The notes: a model not told the origin generated them from the sequence alone. DNA of 64,000 nucleotides from Amphirosellinia nigrospora (GCA_004123355.1 SCHM01000007.1:434001-498000); one strand, 5' to 3'; shown: positions 48,089 to 60,293, counted from the first letter of the stretch. A program made the numbers and translations.

Positions 48089-48449
48089 TGGACGTGTAAT
48101 GGATGTAGTAGTAGCATTATCTAGCAACTGATCGGAATTCTAATGGATCTATATGACGTATTCAAGCCTTTAAATGTATCATTGTTCTCTAGGTACCTAA
48201 CCTAGGTATTTAGTTGATATGTAAGCCATCTGCATTCGGACATGACGAATTGAGATCTGTACTAGATGAGCGATAAGGTAGGTACTTACATAGGTGAACG
48301 AGGATACATGAAGCTACATAGATGAAGGGACCTGAGTGGGGCAAAGAAGCTTCATAGCGTGGGGAAGGTAAATGGTGGGACTGCCATTTTTGGGGTGACC
48401 CTAGCAGTACTGTAGTGTTATTTATATAATCAAAAGGTCTAAGAATATC

Positions 48450-49234
48450 TTACCAAATTGTCTCGCAGCACTTCGTGCTGCAGCCGCCGGCTATACGCCA
48501 TGAGTTGGCGCCGGGCTTCTTCTCGCACCTGGGAGTCTACACCAAAAGTTAATCATACTTGATAGTTTCTTCTACTGTCATGAGTGTAGCGTGCTACCTA
48601 CCAGGTTCGAGGCCGCGGCCCACGATCTTGTCCAACGTTGGTTGGACCCGATTCTCCTTGATCTCCCCCCGGAGAAAATGTTCCCAACGCGCCTCGCGCG
48701 CCATACGGGCATCTTGCTCGTTTATCATAGCAAGACGCTCATCGAAAGGATCGGCATCGGCCGTCTTGGCGCGGCGCTTTCGCTGCACGCGGTCTGCCTA
48801 TTTACACTATAAATATATGGCATTTAGAAGGTATCACGCTCTGGGTTCGCTTACATCGGAGGGGCCGGCGGAGTAGTAGAGAGAGGGAGCTACACCCGAT
48901 TAGACTACGTCTTATACTACCTCAAATACCCCAGAACCTGAGCAAGGTCTACATACGAAGGGGGTGGGCTCTGGCGACGGCGGCGACGACGACGACGACG
49001 ACGGCTCGGGCTCTGGCGACAGCTCGGGCTCTAGCGACAGCGACGGCGACGACGACGACAACAACGGCGACGGCTCTACGGCCTTTGCGGCCTTTAGGGC
49101 ATCTCGCTATATGTATACTTAACCACTGTATTATATAATCAGATTTATTGGGGACTTACGCGACGCGTTTCCTCCCTCTCGACCGCGGCGAGGTCGGGAT
49201 CCATGCGACTGAGATCCAGGGGGCGAGGAGGCAT
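48450..49234 (-). CDS. Small multi-exon hypothetical protein
   Basis: An ATG at 49234 opens exon 1 (49234-49160, MPPRPLDLSRMDPDLAAVER) with a GTAAGT donor; exon 2 (49106-48957) is Ser/Pro/Glu-rich, encoded by a GAC-type microsatellite; exon 3 about 48889-48855; exon 4 48797 to about 48601 is highly charged and helical (RKRRAKTADADPFDERLAMI; EARWEHFLRGEIKENRV); exon 5 near 48545-48460 (DSQVREEARRQLMAYSRRLQ). The exon 3-4 junction does not keep phase in my reading. No family recognised. The short-exon style resembles the gene at 31742-32832. Confidence 0.35.
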
Positions 49235-49321
49235 GGCGGCGGCGGCGGCAGGGGCACGGGCGGGGACAGGGGCACCACGAAGAGAAATTTGTTATATTTA
49301 TTTATAGTACTTTAAATCAAA

Positions 49322-49442
49322 GGAGGCGGCGGCGACGGCGACGACGATGATCATGGTGATGATGATGATGATGGCGATGGCGGCGACGACGACGACGACG
49401 ATGATGGTGGTGATGGTGATGGTGATGGCGATGGCGGCGGCT
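49322..49442. repeat. GGC/GAT/GAC trinucleotide microsatellite
   Basis: About 120 bp of mixed GAC, GAT and GGC triplets, giving artificial open frames on both strands. It lies just outside the MITE at 49525. Confidence 0.8.
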
Positions 49443-49524
49443 GTGGAGTACTGTAGCTTACACGAAAAGGAGAGTGTGGGTGTGCAAGGTGTGTCTGTAT
49501 TGAGTTGTAGAAGTAATGTGAACA

Positions 49525-50631
49525 CACTAAACAAGGATCAGAGACTGAGTGGCCAAATCTAGGATAGATCTAACGGAAGGAATCTAGCTGGGCAACTGCA
49601 ACCGAGAGGGTTTTATGCTACGTGGTGGGGCGTTGCCCCCCAACTTTCCCCCCGCACTGCCACAACTGCCACTTCCACACGCCATAAATGGAGGATCTAC
49701 AGGGTATAGGGGTATTTATATGGATACGCCCGTGGGTGAGTCAGGTGACTGCCAGGTGTTGCCGCAGAGAGATTCGGGGGAATCTATATCAAATGGCTTG
49801 TCAGACGTTGAACTGGTCTCAAACGCTTGAATTAGTAAGCGTCGTCACATGTCAACTGCCTATCACGCGTTGGTCAACGCCGCCAGCTGTCGATAAATGG
49901 TTTGCAGACGTCAGCGTTCATCAAACGTTGATCAAGCGTTGAAAAACTTTACTATGTAAGCGTTGAAATTTTTCAAACGTTAAATTTCAATAAACTGTTT
50001 AAATACATCAACGCCAACGATTTAAGACGTTTAAATACGGAGGTCTGTGCCAAAATTGACGATCATCCTTGGCAATGGTGTAAAGTGCAAATGGGGGAGC
50101 TTATATACGGTGTAACGGCTTGGCAAGCAGTGTTTCGGGCCGGCAGTAGTCTATAAAGTCATAGACCACTAACTACGCTATACCGTTAGTGCAGATGGGG
50201 CATATCAATCGCTAGCTAGAGCGGAGTTCAGGGCTTAGCCTAGTAGGGTAGATACCCAGCCAGCTTTCTGTTGAGACTGTCGGGCTGCAAGCGGCCCGAT
50301 GAGCTGGTTGCCAAGCCGTTACACCGTATATAAGCTCCCCCATTTGCACTTTACACCATTGCCAAGGATGATCGTCAATTTTGGCACAGACCTCCGTAAA
50401 TAAACTATTTATTGACTATTAAAAATGGGTCAACTGTTGACCAACAGTTTACTCCGTACTGGACCTAGCATATGTGGCGTGTGGAAGTGGCAGTGGTGGC
50501 AGTGGGGGGAAGGTGGGGGGCTAGCCCCCACCACGTAGCATAAAACCGTCTCAGTTGCAGTTGCCCAGCTAAATTCCTTCCTTTAGATCTATCCTAGATT
50601 TGGCCACTCAGTCTCTGATCCTTGTTTAGTG
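49525..50631. mobile_element. CACTA-ended MITE with long TIRs and CAACGTT subterminal motifs
   Basis: The ends read CACTAAACAAGG...CCTTGTTTAGTG. The inverted repeats extend about 160 bp each (49525-49686 and 50472-50631) at roughly 90% identity, and similarity reaches a few bases further out (TGAACA/TGTTCA). Inside, 49805-50035 is packed with CAACGTT/CAACGCT-type motifs on both strands, like the subterminal arrays of CACTA elements. There is no transposase gene. No clear target duplication was found. A second MITE (50038-50396) is inserted within it. Confidence 0.75.
50038..50396. mobile_element. Nested palindromic MITE with TA target duplication
   Basis: A 359-bp element flanked by TA (50036-50037 and 50397-50398). 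Its first and last 90 or so bases are near-perfect inverted repeats starting CGGAGGTCTGTGCCA. The TA duplication suggests a Tc1/mariner-type origin. It is inserted in the CAACGTT array of the CACTA MITE, so it is younger than that element. A related end lies at 79-111. Confidence 0.85.
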
Positions 50632-50639
50632 TGTTCATT

Positions 50640-51360
50640 TGGTGCAAGGTTTCAAAATCCTTCCTCATCTAGTTGCCAAAATGCCAATGCATACCACAAG
50701 CACGTCTACATACGCAAAACACCACATATTGCAGTCAGAACAGTACATTGAGAATTCGAATTGGTTTATTTGGTCCCGGCGTGTTACTACGTTAATACTA
50801 TGTTCCCGGTCCTCCCTACGCTGTTTGGGTTAAGCGATGATGCTTCCCGTGTTTGGTAGGTTGTTAATGAAGGACGGCTGGGCGGTCGCGCGTGTGCCGA
50901 AGGGACAGATGTTGGTTATTATTTTGAGATATTGATTACGGTTATGGTCCGATTTTGAGGTTGTTCGTCGTTCTTCGTTCGTCGACGACGTGCGAATGGG
51001 GGCATTCGCGTTTGGGCACGTTTGGCGGAGTGTGGGGTATACTTAAGGGCATATTGCTGGGGCTGTGGGCACTCATTTGGACTTACCTTCTTCCCCTACA
51101 CTTTAGTGACAGCTGGCTATGGCACTCGCTGGTCGAGTCGTAATACATTACACATTCACCCACCCAGTGTTCACATATCTTGGTACAGGTAGGTATGTGT
51201 TCGATTCCGTGCCCAGGCACCCGTAACTGTTGGATTATGCACCAACTAGCGATACGAGATCACTGCCCCCCTACCTATAGGCATAGACAAGGCCTATATA
51301 ATATTAGACATGGATAAGGAAAGTTCGATCTAAGGAACATGATCCTAGGCTACCGGCTGC
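50640..51360. other. Stretch without a recognised gene
   Basis: No supported gene. It may contain the missing 5' end of the coiled-coil gene copy B. Confidence 0.35.
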
Positions 51361-51361
51361 C

Positions 51362-52909
51362 TTGCGTAAGATCCGGAATAACCCTTTTTATATCGCGTGG
51401 GAAAAAATAACCCGAAAGTTAGCTTCAGCGGTAGAGAATTGCGTGCCAGCGAAAAAGGCCATTGCAAATCTTTCTACGGCACAGCCATCGTTCCTTTTTA
51501 AAGTGATGCAACACGCAGAGTTCTGTGCCTACGTCAACGGTGTATTTACGTTCGATTCGATGCGAAAACGTCTCATCGTCGATGACTTAGAGGCGGCCGA
51601 CGATACTGCGACTGATTACACTCCAACCGCGAAAAGAGACAGCATAATTACAGTCGCAGATACGTGAAAACTCACAACTTGGCAGTTGCAAGCAGTGCTG
51701 GCTCCCAAACCCGACCTCCCCCGCATTCTGACAGACATACAATTGCAAGTCTTGCGTCAAATATGCGACCCCGAACCAGATACGGCCGCAATAGATGAGT
51801 TGTGGACCGCGCCCATTCGTCCTAGGAAGCCAGGCGACGTATTGTGCGATATCGCCACTCCCCAAAGCTGCAAGAAATCATTGATAATCTCTTCATGGAC
51901 CTTCGTCGACCAACACTACAGGCACAGGACGGAGTGAGTCAGTCCTTAGAGCCTTCAGATCAGTCACCACATGAGATGATGGGTAGCCAGAGCTCAATAT
52001 CTCAGGGTTATGAGGTTAAGACCCCTACGCCGGGGCAAGTGACACCCCCTCGAGCTGCCTCGGCCGTTCCAACACGTATGACACCTACCCCTAACCTCTT
52101 TTCTGGGAAGAGAGCCCTCTCTGCAAGCCAGGAGTACGGTCAAGAAGGTAGACTTGCCAAGCGTTCCAGACTCACTGGCAGCAGTATTCAGGAGCAGTTG
52201 ACAACAGAATTTCGGGTCCGAATCGGAGATCTGAGGTCGGAACTTGACGCTAGCTTTCGCCGAGCTAACGACAGCTTGAAGGTCGATATTTCCGGGGGCT
52301 ACAGCCAGCTTATAGAGGGACTGGTCAAGGATCTACGCGAAGAACTAGAGCAGATGGGCAATAAGCTCAGGGCTGACTATGAATTATTGACCAGCAATGC
52401 TCAAGCAGCTCATGACCGGTTCGTAGTAGAGATGCACGCTGATCGTAAATGCCTGATGATAGAATTTAAGACCGAGCAGTCCCGGATACTGGAGCAGGTT
52501 AGAGCTGAGATCTCTCAATTACGAAATCTTCACACTCAGGGGATGGAAGACCTGGGCCACACGGTCTTTGATGTGAGGCAAGCGGTGCACTCCATGATGG
52601 AGCAGCGGAATGCTGGTGGTCATGCCACCCAACCTGGAGATCCCGGATATCTGACGCAGCGCTGCCCACCGCCGGAAGGATGGGATTCAAACGTATACGA
52701 ATCAAGACTTCTACGGGCTGCCATATTTTATATGAGCGAGCTTGGTTTTCCGGATAGTGGTGCGAGTGCCGATGAGGCGACTCTGGATGCCACGATTGTT
52801 GAGTTCCAGACATCCCCAAAACCACATAATCGAGGCACTGCACGTTACGAACATCCAGCTGTACAATCGCCCGTTCCAAAATCATTTAGGACATAATAAT
52901 CCTAAGTAG
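51362..52909 (+). pseudogene. Coiled-coil protein of unknown family, copy B
   Basis: Paralogue of copy A at 45155-48088. N-terminal helical part 51362-51667 (ITRKLASAVENCVPAKKAIA); after an in-frame TGA (51665-51667) the same frame continues with LPRILTDIQLQVLRQICDPE, matching GLSEILTDVQYSRFQQI of copy A. A frame change near 51860 leads into 51844-52896: Ser/Pro-rich linker, basic motif (EGRLAKRSRL), long coiled coil (52190-52610) and the C-terminal domain (GYLTQRCPPPEGWDSNVYE; RAAIFYMSELGFPDSGASAD). After another shift near 52820 the homology to copy A continues (IIEALHVTNIQLYNRPF) to a TAG at 52907-52909. The domain order is the same as copy A, but this copy is shorter at the 5' end and has more breaks. 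Function unknown. Confidence 0.6.
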
Positions 52910-53580
52910 TTAAGAAACGCAACGCTACCAATGTTGGAGTGAGGCAATATTAAACCTAGAATTCTTATAATTCAAGTCAGCATGCCAATCAACACCAGGT
53001 TCTCATGCTGCGTTATCGGGCAGTTGCGCATACCCACGGCAAACAGCACTGTTGCCCATTTCTGTTGACAGGCGCGCAGGCATGCTATCGGCACTCTGCC
53101 GGCACTCTATCGGCTCCTGCCAACATCAGAAGGAAGGCGCGCGTTCATTTTGACGTTCCTGCCAGATAGAAGTGCTGAGTGATCGCACACAAAGTTTCGA
53201 CCCCGCCCGAGAGATATATCCCCCGGGGCCGGGTCTCTACTCTTCTCCTTTTTTTCCTCATGCTTCAGTCTATCGGACACTCCTATCACTACTAATATTT
53301 CCCCATTCGTACACCATCATCTAGATCTAGTTTCTCTGGTCCTTTGCAGACATACTTGTCAAAGGTAGTGGAGACCTATACATGTGGTATAGCAGTAGAT
53401 AGATTGTATTGAATCAGGATAACCAGAAGGTAGGTCCGAGTCCAGAGGACTCGGGGATATATATGATATATATACATACAGGTGGGTGGAGTGTATCACT
53501 CCCCACTTAATTTAACAATACTGTCCCTGTCTTTAGTCATCGCTGCACTTTAGATAGACCTATCCGTGTAACTATCAACA
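52910..53580. other. Spacer upstream of the transposase gene
   Basis: No gene seen. Contains an ATATATGATATATATAC tract near 53458. Would hold the transposase promoter and possibly the left end of its element, but no terminal repeat was recognised. Confidence 0.35.
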
Positions 53581-53589
53581 TACCACGTC

Positions 53590-56500
53590 GATTAGCCCGT
53601 CGGTCCCATCGTTTGGCTCTGATTACTCAGCTTGAGCAGGAGGCCATTCGAGCCATTAAGGAGCAGCCTGCGGAAAGTCGTGGCGTCGAAGCCATGCCCG
53701 TCGATGAAGATGATGAGAGTGTTGGTGGTGATGATGAGGAAGATGGATATGGCATCTTCTCCGACTTCAACTACGTGAGTACCAGTACCCATCCCTGATA
53801 GACGGGCACCCTCGCACCACACACAACAGGCACACACCCACCACACGCCGCCCATCACAGACCACACAACACACACCAGACACCACCACACACACACCAG
53901 TGACTAACATGCAACAGGACTTTGACCCAGTTGAGCTCGACGAGACTATCCTCCAGCTTCGCCAAGTTGGAGTGAGCGTCGTGTTAGACCCTCAAGGTCC
54001 TACTGTGGACGAAGAAGACCTGGCCGCCCAGGATGAAGAGCCCCCGTCTGTCGATGAGTTGCAGCATCTCGCAGACTTCCAGAATATCGATGAGGATCCG
54101 TCCGAGGACGAAATGTCTGATGACGACACTTTCGTTGTGCCACGCGGCGCTTCGACTGACGATTCTCTCGATCCTGGCGCAGCACCGGCTGACGAGCAGG
54201 TGTTGCCGGGTCCTAAGGTACGGCCAGAAATAGCAGATGTACTTGGACTGTCGAGGACCAGTCTGAACCCATTCCCCATCGCTATACATCTACCCTTCTT
54301 CCCGACTTACATATGGCACTTGGATTGTGGACCCAGTTGAATGGTATTAGCGATACCTCGTATCGTTCACTGCGGCAGATCCTAATTAGTCATGTCGGAA
54401 GTTCTCCCTTCCCCGAGACTGTCAATGACGTCTCCTCGTTGCCCGTCGCTGTCAATACGTTGAAGCCGTCCGCCAGCGGCTCCCCCTTCTCGCCTTACGA
54501 CAAGCCCCTATCGCCCTCCGACCAGAGAGGATGTCTTCGACTAAGCAGCAATCCGGCTCAAACCCTGTCCAGAACTTCTACTTTTTCGATACTGTTGATT
54601 ATATCAACAAGCTACTGTTATCCAAGTTACGGGAAGAGATGTTTTTCGGCATGGCTGAGCTCGTGGACGAGCCCGAGAACCCCTGGCAGACCGTCGCGTG
54701 GGCCACATCTATTCGAGCAACTTCGGGACAGTTCGCTCGATTTCCCGACGGTTCGCCCATTTCCCCCTCCGACTTTGTGATCTACAGATGCAACACAGAC
54801 ACCTGTTCACATTGCTGTTCCAATCCCCAGAACATCGCGCCTAGGAATCACTACGGTCAGGTTCGTGAGGCATGGAGAGATCAGCGTTCATCGGATAACC
54901 GCGCCGAGCAAGATATTTGGGAAGATAATGAGATTGTTCTTCGTGTTGAGCCGATGGGCTACCTTCTTGGCACGTTGGCTAGAACAGTCTCAAGGGGTTT
55001 CCACAGAGAGAAGTTCTTGAGAACGAATGGCTGTTGGTTAAGGACCAACGGATTCTCGTCCAAGAAAACCATATACTCGGCCCACCACATCCCGTTTATG
55101 TCGATTATTCTTTTGGTAGCTCCGTTGACCTCGCTCAGGCCCGTCCGCCGTCGGACTCTGTCCGATACTGGATTCGGCGCAAGCTGAATGTCAAGTTGGC
55201 ACGGTTCTTTCCTGTCGTTAAGACGACCGCCATCCGGGGGGAACTCGTGTGTCAGGATTTTCCCCGGGAGGCGTTAGTCCAGGCTCTCGATAGGAAGGAT
55301 ATCGGCATATTCACTGTTCCTTTGGTACTCTTTGCGGACAGCTTTGGGTTGTATCGGTCGATGCATAAGTCGATTATGGGTGTTTATCACTCAGTCGCCG
55401 CGTTCCGAGGGTCCCAACGTCTGCGCCAGATGAACATTATGCCACTTACACTTGGACCGCACGCCTCTAATGATAGAGACGTTTGGGAACAGGTGAGTGT
55501 GAAGCTACGAGAGCTGGAAGAGGGTTCTCTTATCGAGGTTGATGGCAAGGCCTCATTCGTTTCCGCGTACGTCTTCGTCCTGGCCGGGGATTTCCCGCCG
55601 CAGCAGGAAAACTCTGGGCTCTGCTGACTGACGGCTAAGCAGGGCTGTCGAATGTGCGAAGTGACGTTGACTGAGTGAGGCAATTTGGAATATGACTTGA
55701 CTAGCGATGAGCATTAGCGGTATCACCACGAGGTTCTTCGCTAACGGGAGTTTTTGGGCACTTTGCGGACCAAACGGCTCACTAAGGCTACTGCTGCGAG
55801 CTTCGGCCTCGCGGTCGAGGCACCGGTTTTGGCTTCGGTACTCCCGGCGCTGGATATCATAAGATCTCGGCCCGCAGATGCGGCTCATTCCGGTTTGACC
55901 AAGATACTCCACTTACTGATCATTGATCAGGTCCTGACCCCCACGGAACATCACGAGTACTCAAAGATGATACGTCTTTTCCCGGGGCGACCTGGTTAGG
56001 GGGTTCTTCAGTCCGCTAGTCAGTCATGGCTCCGCTCTTGTTTCGCCTTTGGCTCAAGAGCAAGCCACAATATATCAAGGCCGCTTTCTCTACTGCTATT
56101 ATGGCGGTGTTTAGGTTCGAGTTGCCTAGTCTCTTCGAAGAGACCTACAACGTTGGCCCCGTCGATATTATCATCAAGATTCTCATTGAGAACGTCCCTA
56201 CCAATATCCTCCTGACTGCGGACCGTCTATCTGACGAGAAGCGTCGCCGTGAGTCTTTCGACAAGTAGGTGAGGCGTAGTCGACACCTCTTTCAGAAGTT
56301 TGTCGAAGCAGTGGCACGTAGCACTGCCGGTCGGAAGAGCCGCTCGGTGTCGGTTGACCCTACTGCCGCCTCTCTCGCTGCCGTGGCATCCGGCGCCGGT
56401 GAGATCAAGGCTGGTCAGGGCGCCGTTAGCCGGGCTCTCGCCATCCAATCTGTCGAGGAGAAGAGGACCCTCGTTTGGCTATGGAATCGGCTGAGCTTTC

Positions 56501-57147
56501 GATTGTTAAGTCGGCCAAGTACAAGCTGTGGATGTCGAGGCCTAACGTTCACGTTGGGCTTCACTACGGCGACGTCATGGACGAATACGGATTGGCATCT
56601 ATGCCTCTTGTAATCGTGTTCGAGCTCAAGCACAAGTAAGTCCTACCAATCCACTCCTCCTCCTCCGACGACGACGACGTGTTAGATACTACCGGCTTGA
56701 TAGACTCTGGAAGAGAGTCGTTTATACGACCAATCATCATTCTCCTGAGAAAGACCTTTTCGCCTGGGAAACTTTGCTCAGACCATGAGATTTGTGTTGT
56801 TTAATTTGTTCGAAGTCACCCACCCTGCCTTGACTCAATAGATTAAGACACTACATCAGCCAGTGCCGTCGCTCTTTTCGTCGGTCCTTTGGGGTCAGGA
56901 AGAAGTGACCGGTGCCGTCGAGGACATTTCGGAGTCTGTCCCTGATAACGCAGCTACCGTACCCATTAATGACGACAATCACCGCGACGTTCACGTCTTC
57001 GGACGGTTACGTACCGACGTCGTATCTGGTGCGTCTTTGCCAGTCCGGGAGTCTGATATGGATGTTGCGTTCCGCCGGGCTGTAGTGTCTGCGTATGAGG
57101 ACTCGTATGGTCGCTCGGTGACCATTATGGGGACTCCGCGGCTGTAG
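53590..57147 (+). pseudogene. CACTA/Plavaka-like (CMC) transposase gene
   Basis: A DNA-transposon enzyme. Exon 1 ends at 53774 (LITQLEQEAIRAIKEQPAES); intron 53775-53917 (GTGAGT...CAACAG, CACA-rich, TGACTAAC branch). Acidic N-domain (ETILQLRQVGVSVVLDPQGP); ALGLWTQLNGISDTSYRSLR near 54315; FFDTVDYINKLLLSKLREEM near 54585; TSGQFARFPDGSPISPSDFV then a cysteine-rich YRCNTDTCSHCC (54720-54830); core LVLFADSFGLYRSMHKSIMG (55320-55380), LTLGPHASNDRDVWEQV, FVLAGDFPPQQENSG (55575-55615), a GCRMCEVTL zinc motif near 55645; helical C-terminal parts to 57147. The DxFGxYR and LPQ...GCxxC order resembles CMC/tnp2-type transposases. Several frame changes and stops follow 55620, so it is probably inactive. 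No plausible ATG was found for exon 1. Confidence 0.6.
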
Positions 57148-57299
57148 AAGTGGTGGAAGCGCGTCTCTTGGGAAAGCAAGTAAGTACACAATCCGGGGGA
57201 CAGACCTGACGAAGACCTGGGGGGAAAGGCCTCCTTATATAGACGAAGCCAAACCTTATCCCGCCACATCCTTGCAGACTGTCGAACCTTACGTCGGTA

Positions 57300-58480
57300 C
57301 ATTGGGTAGAGAACTTCGGCCCCTCCTATGATCTCACGATTTTGTCACAACCCCATCATGACTTACGATCTCGTCCCCTGAACTGTATCTCGCGGCCCGT
57401 CCCTTGATATCAGCACCATTTCACCTAATATAGGGTCACTTAAGGGGCCTGTTACTCTTGTTACCTATTGAAAACCTGTCTATACCCTATCCGTCGTTAG
57501 GTCTGCGACCATTACACAGCCTGTACACCATCAATCAGCCTTGACACCATCTCGACATTCCATGACAACATACCTTGATAACAAGATGACAACATAACTA
57601 TATCACAACATCACAAGATAATATGATGAGACAATGAGACAATGAGCAGCTAACCAAGCGTATGTAGAGATTCGGCCACTCGCGTTGTCAAGCAGCGGGG
57701 TCAGTATATCCAATACCAAGATGACCTGTCTAGGAGGAGGCATGGTCGTTTGGACCATATACTCACTCATGACGCTGTGCAAGGCACATCCGACCCGACA
57801 CCCGACACCCGACACGACCCCCAACACTTAGCTAATATAGGTATAGGTTAAAATAAGCCACGGGTTTTCTTGCCCACTTGTCTCGCCTTTAGAGGAGAGA
57901 CGGGGGAAACAGGTCGACGCACTGACAGGCCTTTCGATTTTCGTACATCGAGAAAGCCAATTGTTATGGGTCTCCCTCTGCTTGGGGATCCAGTTCAGTA
58001 TATGATACCTTTCCATGAAGATTCGGAGGGCAACTGGAGCTGCATCTCCGGCCCCGCCGTCGAGAACTGCCAGGTGCTCTTTGTGGATTGGGATGTCGGG
58101 TTCATGTAGTGGTGGTTTTGACCTGGGGACGACTGCCGGCACGAGGGACGGGATACGGAGCTTTTTTGGGGACCAATTTTGGATGCCCGTTCATGTATAT
58201 ACCCATTTCATGTAGCTGTTGGCTGTGTGCCTGTCTGTATACCCATTCTTCTGTTGGTGACGATCAGTGTTGTGATCAGTACCCCTTGTGACGATTAGTA
58301 TGGTATACGATGTATGGTGACCATCCATCATCGGTTCGGGCATCCAAATTGGATTTAGGGGTCAATCAATCAATCAAATCAATCACACGTGATCCAGATC
58401 TACATACCTAGATTTGAAGTCCCGTGACCTGCAAACGAAATCAGCCTAGACCAGAGAGCGCTGTAATTACAGGGCATTAT
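57300..58480. other. 3' flank of the transposase gene
   Basis: No supported gene. CATCACAAGAT-like short repeats occur around 57560-57630, CCGACACC repeats near 57790, and CAATCAAT repeats near 58370. Confidence 0.4.
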
Positions 58481-58487
58481 AGTGGAC

Positions 58488-58690
58488 GTCAACGTTTAGC
58501 GCTCTTCAACGTTTGACATTTTCAACGATTAGATAAGCCAACGCTGAGTCGTTTTTCAACGCTAATAACGCTCAACGTCGAATCATCATTAACGTTGAAA
58601 TAATTACCAACGCTAATGATTTCAAACGTTGAAATCTATTAACGTCATACCATTTTGGTCAACGCGTTGAGGATTTTCAACTATCAATTA
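58488..58690. repeat. Dense CAACGTT/CAACGCT motif array
   Basis: About 200 bp contain more than a dozen copies of CAACGTT, CAACGCT, TTCAACG and reverse complements. The array resembles the one inside the CACTA MITE at 49805-50035. It is likely a subterminal region of a CACTA-type element, perhaps the one encoding the transposase at 53590, but no terminal CACTA/TAGTG was fixed here. A TAGTG at 58481-58485 lies next to it. Confidence 0.6.
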
Positions 58691-58898
58691 ACGGTCTATT
58701 TCTATCTACCTAGGTCCTAGGTATATGTAGGTATCATCTCGCAAGCTAGATACTGTTAGTTGGCATTGCGTGCACCCTTTTAGCCTAAGCCTGGACTAAG
58801 CAAGACCCGCTCTTTCTTGCATAATTTCTAATACCGTACTAGGTAATTGTACAAAAACAAAAGCCGCCCGTTTTATTGTAAAACGGACCGTACCTAGT

Positions 58899-59650
58899 AT
58901 GCATTACGAGGTCCGTTTAAGTGATCCGTTTAGGAATAAAGCCTACGATCAATTCGCCTATGCCAACAACGCCGCCCGCATCGCATACACCGAAATTCCT
59001 ATCGCGCTTCCGTTGCCCGCCATGTCTCCGTCATGTCTTCTTGACTCCTTCCATTTTCTAGCCTGCTGTCTACTGGGCGAAGTGTAGACGATCATGATAG
59101 TATCCTTACTGTTGAAATACTGCTTTACCGAATTGAATGGTAGAGCTGAACTTTTGTTTTCATCACTTACGTATATAAGTGCCAGATTCCTAAAATACCT
59201 ACCCCCGCCCCCGATCGTAGATTATAAGTCTCGTGATGTTTCTGTTGCCTAGTTAGTGTCATGGAGCACCTCGCCACCTATTACGTCCTCCAGACCCCCT
59301 TGCATTTCATACGAGACGGGTCCAGAGGCTGCGCAAATGAGCAACTAAGCCCTCGAGGTGATCACTCGAAATACAACTACGATTTCTATCTACTGCTACA
59401 TAATCGATTGTCACCAGTGCGCGTTCTAGGCTATGACGGCCTTGCCCGACAGATTCGGCGCCGAGGTTTAGCACCATATGAGATAGTCAAACTCACTAAC
59501 CCGGCAGAAAGCGTTACTGACGACACTCAAACACCTATGACTTGTCAGTTATACTACTCTGAAAACGGGGTAGCAAACTTTACGTTTAATACGCATGGCT
59601 TTTACATTCAAATTTACGTTGATTTAGGTGATCCATTCGCTAGGCACTGA
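58899..59650 (+). CDS. Two small hypothetical ORFs
   Basis: 58899-59087 (RLSDPFRNKAYDQFAYANNA) and 59261-59650 (129 codons; HNRLSPVRVLGYDGLARQIR, AYYSENG-type segment and a C-terminal GFYIQIYVDLGDPFARH). Both have protein-like composition but no motif I recognise. They may be separate or exons of one gene, since a splice between them was not confirmed. Confidence 0.3.
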
Positions 59651-59737
59651 GTGGACGAGGACAACATGTAGAAGTACGGTTGGAGTTAAAGCGAGTGCTA
59701 TATTTTATAAAGCGAGTGCTGAAATATAGCGATTAAA

Positions 59738-60040
59738 CTAAACTTCTGAAGAATCTACCGTTGCCGCGGCCACCGATGGATCATTCTGGGCGGCGCGAAG
59801 GATGTCTCTTATCTTTTTATATAGTGTTATATCTTCCGTCTCCCAACTTTTACCGTAAGGGAATACCACATCGCGCAATTTTACAAGCCAAGGGATCAAC
59901 GGCTGATAATGCCTAGTAAAGTGCGTTGATACAGTATCCTTAAAGACTTTTGTAGATAGTGTTCCCTGCTTTTGTTTAATTAGGTCCTCTGTATTTACCT
60001 AGTTCCACGCGTCGAAAGTGTTAACTTTTCAGCTTTGGCC
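59738..60040 (-). pseudogene. C-terminal fragment of an unknown protein, no start codon
   Basis: The minus strand has an open, protein-like stretch ending at TAG 59740-59738: KQGTLSTKVFKDTVSTHFTR, then YQPLIPWLVKLRDVVFPYGK, ITLYKKIRDILRAAQNDPSV and AATVDSSEV. Upstream of one in-frame TAG the frame continues as KVNTFDAWN. It looks like the end of a real gene whose rest is lost or decayed in the A/T-rich sequence beyond 60050. Family unknown. Confidence 0.4.
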
Positions 60041-60293
60041 CTTTTTATTGTAATAAATACAGATCTAAAAAAGAATTTAATAAAACGATTCAAGGTTATT
60101 TATAAAAAAAATAGTTGTTACTAGAAAGGACCCCTTTTAGTTTTTTAAAAAGAGGTTCGGGAATTAATTCATCGTTTTTTTTTTGCCCCCCTACCTGTTG
60201 ATCTGCTGAGCACTATTTGCTATCTCGTAATTAGTGAACTGACTGACTGCTCTCTCTCCACTCTGGAACCCACGCCACCCACTGACAGATACT

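Noticed and set aside
49298-49562. Open frames rich in Met/Ala/Thr or Ile/Val
   Set aside because: Products of the trinucleotide microsatellite at 49322-49442 on both strands.
53592-53897. Minus-strand Trp/Cys/Val-rich ORF
   Set aside because: Read-through of the CACA-rich intron of the transposase gene on the opposite strand.
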